From: JBDNIO01 sp041688215
GTDB taxonomy: Bacteria; Pseudomonadota; Gammaproteobacteria; Nevskiales; Salinisphaeraceae
DNA: 17,147 bases
NCBI GenBank assembly: GCA_041688215.1
Contig: JBDNIO010000251.1
Coordinates: forward strand, 1 to 17,147
Reading direction: 5' to 3'
Shown here one piece after another: positions 13,882 to 17,147 of the stretch. Made by a program: the position numbers and the translations under genes. Below the pieces are notes generated by a model, which made no database searches, had not been told where the DNA came from, and worked only from the letters and a program-made list of their open reading frames with translations. Every line of letters starts with the position of its first letter. Position 1 is the first letter of the stretch.

Positions 13882-15272
13882 CGTGACTCCTCTGTCAGGG
13901 TGTTATGCGCCGCTCGTCCGGGGTTCGCGGCGTCTGTTTCGATTAAGAATTCTAATTTTTTATCCGCAAGCTGGCGCACGCTCATGTTGTCCAGAGAATC
14001 CTGGCGGGCGCTGTTCAGGCGGTCGATTACCGCTTGTACGCGTTGGTGCGGCACATCGTTTCTTGGCCGGGTTAGCGGGCTGGGGTCGCCGCCGCGCACG
14101 GCTTCGAGTATCTCGTTAATGCTTATACCATCGATATCCCGACGCGGCACGACCGCGTCGCGGTCTTCGCCGGCTTCAACCAGAATACGTTGCGCCACCA
14201 GGCGGTCAACCACGGTAAAAACGTGTTCCGGCAAGGCATGCAGATAATTGCCCAGACGCTGTACGCCCCAGGGCGGGCTGCCGTTGATGAAGTTGTGTGT
14301 TACCAGCGCCATGATTAACAGGGCCAGTTCTTCGAGCTGTTCGGCGCTCAGGCGTGGAGGTTCTGCCGAACGGCGCATTTGCGACGGGTTTTGTATGAGA
14401 AATGCCACCCGGCAACCCAGCAGCAGAATGAGCCAGCTCACATAAAACCAGATCAGCAGAAAAATAAGAATGGCGAAGCTGGCGTAAATGGCATTCACAT
14501 TGCCGGCAGAGCTGGCAAAAGTGGCAAAGCCGTAACTCGCGGTTTGCCACAACACGCCGGAAAACAGCCCGCCCGCCAGTGCCGGCAAAAACCGTACCCG
14601 CGTGTTCGGCATGAACATGAACAGGAAGGTGAACGCGGCGGAGAACAGGAAGTAAGGCACCGTTCTGCCGATGAGATACAGCGTGGTACCGAAAGGCTCA
14701 ATCGCTGTAATTTCGTTCACCAGCGTATTGCTGGTTACGCTTGCGGTCATGCTGGTGCCCAGCACGATGACCAGCGGGCCGACCAGCAGCACGCTTAAAT
14801 ATTCAGAAAAACGCCGCCCCAGGCTGCGCGGCTTGCGCACCTGCCAGATGAAATTGCAGCCGGCTTCGACTTTCTGAATCAGCGAAATTACTGAGTAGAT
14901 CAGCAAGGCCAAGCCCACCACTCCCAGCACCCCAACGTCGACTTTTTCAACAAAGCCCACCATTATGTCGACAATTTCTCCGGCCTGCGACCCCAGCGGC
15001 GCCAAAAATCGCTGCAGGGTGGGCCGCAGTACACCGTCTATTCCAAACGCCTTGAGCATGGAAAAACTCAAGGCCAGCAGCGGTGCCAATGACAACAGCG
15101 TGGTGTACACCAGGCTCATCGCGCGCATGGTGAGCTGGCCGTCCGCGATGTCGCGAATCAGGATGTAGATAAGCCGGGCGAGCACGATACCCAAGCGCTC
15201 GATCGGCGGCAGGTTATCGGTGTCTGTGGCCCAGAGTCGTTGCTGGGCCCGCGCTATGTAATTCGAGATCAC
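13878..15272 (-). CDS. YihY/BrkB-family inner membrane protein with C-terminal extension
   Basis: A 464-aa membrane protein. Residues about 25-290 form the YihY/BrkB (UPF0761) core with about six hydrophobic helices. Family marks include MRAMSLVYTTLLSLAPLLAL, VGVLGVVGLALLIYSVISL and NAIYASFAILIFLLIWFYVS. The C-terminal 160 residues are soluble, with helical segments resembling a winged-helix region (LSAEQLEELALLIMALVTHN ... VVDRLVAQRILVEAGEDRDAV), as in the longer members of the family. The start is the GTG at 15272; no ATG or clear ribosome site is available, and an upstream TAA blocks extension. It overlaps fadD by 4 bp. The family was once linked to an RNase activity, but its role is unsettled. 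Confidence 0.88.
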   Translation of the reverse strand: MISNYIARAQQRLWATDTDNLPPIERLGIVLARLIYILIRDIADGQLTMRAMSLVYTTLLSLAPLLALSFSMLKAFGIDGVLRPTLQRFLAPLGSQAGEIVDIMVGFVEKVDVGVLGVVGLALLIYSVISLIQKVEAGCNFIWQVRKPRSLGRRFSEYLSVLLVGPLVIVLGTSMTASVTSNTLVNEITAIEPFGTTLYLIGRTVPYFLFSAAFTFLFMFMPNTRVRFLPALAGGLFSGVLWQTASYGFATFASSAGNVNAIYASFAILIFLLIWFYVSWLILLLGCRVAFLIQNPSQMRRSAEPPRLSAEQLEELALLIMALVTHNFINGSPPWGVQRLGNYLHALPEHVFTVVDRLVAQRILVEAGEDRDAVVPRRDIDGISINEILEAVRGGDPSPLTRPRNDVPHQRVQAVIDRLNSARQDSLDNMSVRQLADKKLEFLIETDAANPGRAAHNTLTEESR

Positions 15273-15453
15273 CAGTTTATTTAGGCATGATCAATGTTGT
15301 GCGCATTGTAACCCGCTTGGCGCAGCGTCTAAATGGATGCGCGCGGCTGGGGCCGCCAGATAGATTAGAAAGTATCGACCTGCTAGGCTTTGATTGCTCT
15401 ATGGTCAGGTCCGTTTAGTAAATCGAAATCAAGCGAGCGGTAAGCAGCAGTTC

Positions 15454-17147
15454 ATGGCGAATGATAAATCTCAGGCTAAACCCAGGGCGAAGCGCAAGGT
15501 CACAAAAACCAGCGTGAGCAAGGCTAACGGCGCGACCCAATCACAAAAGACGCAAGATGCGATTGAACAGGCGCGCAATGTGGCCGAACAGGTGCTGGGC
15601 GCGAATCCGGTAGTCGGCATTACCCGCGAGGAATTGCTGGGTGCAGCCTCGCGCCTGCTGAAATTATTGTCGCTTAATCCGGTAACCGTGGCGCGGAAGC
15701 AAGCCAAATTCGCTTCTGACATGGCCGCGATTCTGCTGGGCAGCTCCAAAATTACCCCCGACCCCAAAGACCGGCGATTCCAGCACAGCGTATGGCATAC
15801 CAGCGGTTATTACCGGCGGGTAATGCAAAGTTATCTGGCGTGGTCGCGCAGTATGCGCGAGATTCTGGCGTCGATAAACGCCGACCCGATAGACATGGAA
15901 CGCGCCCAGTTTTTCCTGATGCAGTTAATCGCCGCGGCCGCGCCCACGAATAACCCCATAGGCAATCCCGGCTTCATTGATAACGCCATGCGCAGCAAGG
16001 GCATGTCCATTCTGCGGGGCCTGCAGAATCTGATTGATGACGTAATCAACAACCACGCCATGCCCAGCCAGGTGGATGGCACGCCGTTCAAGGTGGGCAA
16101 AAATATGGCGAGCTCACCCGGTGCGGTGGTGTTCCGCAATCCGGTGTGTGAGGTAATCCAGTACACGCCGCGCACCGCCAAGGTCGACGCCACACCGATT
16201 CTGCTGATTCCGCCGCAGATCAACAAGTACTACATCGTCGATCTGGCGCCGGGCAAAAGCTTTGTTGAGCACGCCGTAAGCCAGGGCCAGCAAATGTTCT
16301 GCGTGTCCTGGCGCAATCCCACCGCCGCGCAGCGCGACTGGGGCCTTGAGTCTTATGTAACGGCGGCAGAAGAGGCGATAGACGCCGTGCTGGACATTAC
16401 CGGCAGCGACGATTTGAAACTGATGGCCGCCTGCGCCGGCGGCATTACCGCCGCGGTAATCCTGGGCCACATGACGGCGATTGGCGAAGGCCACAAGGTG
16501 AACAGCCTCACCCTGCTGGTTACCGTGCTGGATACCCGTGCGAAAACGCTACTGGGCCTGTTTGCCAACGACGCGTCCATCAAGGCCGCTATTTCACGCA
16601 GCCGCAATCAGGGCGTGCTCGATGGCGCGCAGATGGCGCGCGCCTTCGCCTGGCTGCGCCCGGATGATCTGGTGTGGGGCTTCGTGGCTAACAATTACAT
16701 CATGGGCAACCAGCCGCCGGCGTTCGACATCCTGTACTGGAATAACGACACCACAAGACTGCCCGCTCAGTTCCACGCGGACCTGCTAAATGTATTCAAG
16801 CAGAACCCGCTTATTAAGCCCGGCGGCATGAAAATGCTTGGCCAGCCCATTGACCTGAAAAAAATCGATTGCGATATTTTCGTCATCGCCGGCATTACCG
16901 ACCACATCACCCCCTGGAACGCTTGCTACCGCGCCACGCAGATGTTTGGCGGGAACGTGAAGTTCGTGCTCAGTTCGTCGGGCCACGTGCAATCGATCGT
17001 CAATCCGCCGTCCAATCCCAAGGCCAAATATTTTGTGAATGACGATTACAGCCTGCCCGCCGAGCAGTGGCTGGAACAATCCGAAGTGCAGGAAGGCTCG
17101 TGGTGGACTTTGTGGACAGACTGGGCGCGCCAACATTCCGCCGGCGA
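15454..17147 (+). CDS. phaC: Poly(hydroxyalkanoate) synthase PhaC (cut at the window end)
   Basis: 564 codons are present and the stop lies beyond the window. PhaC polymerises hydroxyacyl-CoA into PHA at the granule surface. The lipase-like box is MAACAGGITAA, giving nucleophile Cys327; GITDHITPW gives Asp483 and SSGHVQSIVNPP gives His511. The spacings Cys-Asp 156 and Asp-His 28 are close to those of class II synthases such as Pseudomonas PhaC1. The PhaC N-terminal domain is seen in DRRFQHSVWHTSGYYRRVMQ. Two oddities: the first Gly of the usual G-x-C-x-G box is Ala, and the first 25 residues are Lys/Arg-rich. ATG 15454 has no strong ribosome site. It is divergent from the brkB-like gene. Confidence 0.93.
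   Translation, partial: MANDKSQAKPRAKRKVTKTSVSKANGATQSQKTQDAIEQARNVAEQVLGANPVVGITREELLGAASRLLKLLSLNPVTVARKQAKFASDMAAILLGSSKITPDPKDRRFQHSVWHTSGYYRRVMQSYLAWSRSMREILASINADPIDMERAQFFLMQLIAAAAPTNNPIGNPGFIDNAMRSKGMSILRGLQNLIDDVINNHAMPSQVDGTPFKVGKNMASSPGAVVFRNPVCEVIQYTPRTAKVDATPILLIPPQINKYYIVDLAPGKSFVEHAVSQGQQMFCVSWRNPTAAQRDWGLESYVTAAEEAIDAVLDITGSDDLKLMAACAGGITAAVILGHMTAIGEGHKVNSLTLLVTVLDTRAKTLLGLFANDASIKAAISRSRNQGVLDGAQMARAFAWLRPDDLVWGFVANNYIMGNQPPAFDILYWNNDTTRLPAQFHADLLNVFKQNPLIKPGGMKMLGQPIDLKKIDCDIFVIAGITDHITPWNACYRATQMFGGNVKFVLSSSGHVQSIVNPPSNPKAKYFVNDDYSLPAEQWLEQSEVQEGSWWTLWTDWARQHSAG

Noticed and set aside
15273..15453. Promoter for phaC
   Set aside because: No pair of -35 and -10 boxes at proper spacing stands out; the small GCGGC/GCCGC dyad at 15343-15356 is too weak to interpret.

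Overview
The window looks like chromosomal DNA of a GC-rich, lipid-storing gammaproteobacterium. The support is a PA2779/PA2778-type gene pair, a FolE2-type GTP cyclohydrolase, a phasin with a PhaF-like basic tail, a PhaC polyhydroxyalkanoate (PHA) synthase, a FadD acyl-CoA ligase and a two-domain fatty acyl reductase of the Marinobacter Maqu_2507 type. The genus cannot be named from the sequence.

Layout, left to right. (1) 1-366: the last codons of a probable IS200/IS605-type Y1 transposase, a strong terminator, a dense run of palindromes, and a perfect 12-bp tandem repeat just before the next gene. (2) 367-2706 (+): three envelope genes, namely a lipoprotein alpha/beta hydrolase, a small PA2779-family membrane protein and a PA2778-family C39-like cysteine peptidase with a TPR tail. 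(3) 2703-5081: an IalB-family secreted protein (-), gpmA (+), an unrecognised HExxH protein (-) and a YccU-like CoA-binding protein (+). The neighbours here overlap at their 3' ends. (4) 5157-6532: a near-consensus promoter driving a phasin, a small unknown protein, then a convergent DUF6489 gene. (5) 6540-7829: an AT-rich leader with inverted repeats, then a repeat-rich secreted protein gene broken by two single-base frameshifts, ending at a strong bidirectional terminator. (6) 7941-9908 (-): an NAD(P)-binding oxidoreductase, a HIT-family protein and folE2. (7) 10103-17147: fatty acyl reductase (+), the brkB-like/fadD pair (-, ATGA overlap) and phaC (+, cut by the window end).

Regions 4 and 7 suggest carbon storage. 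FadD makes acyl-CoA. The acyl reductase could turn acyl-CoA or acyl-ACP into fatty alcohol, the precursor of wax esters. PhaC and the phasin make and coat PHA granules. No wax ester synthase (WS/DGAT) lies in the window, so the wax ester step is inferred. The least explained loci are the broken LPGLD-repeat gene with its structured leader, the HExxH protein, the small gene after the phasin, and a hairpin plus T-rich tract lying across the start of the PA2778-type peptidase. I saw no tRNA, rRNA or CRISPR array.
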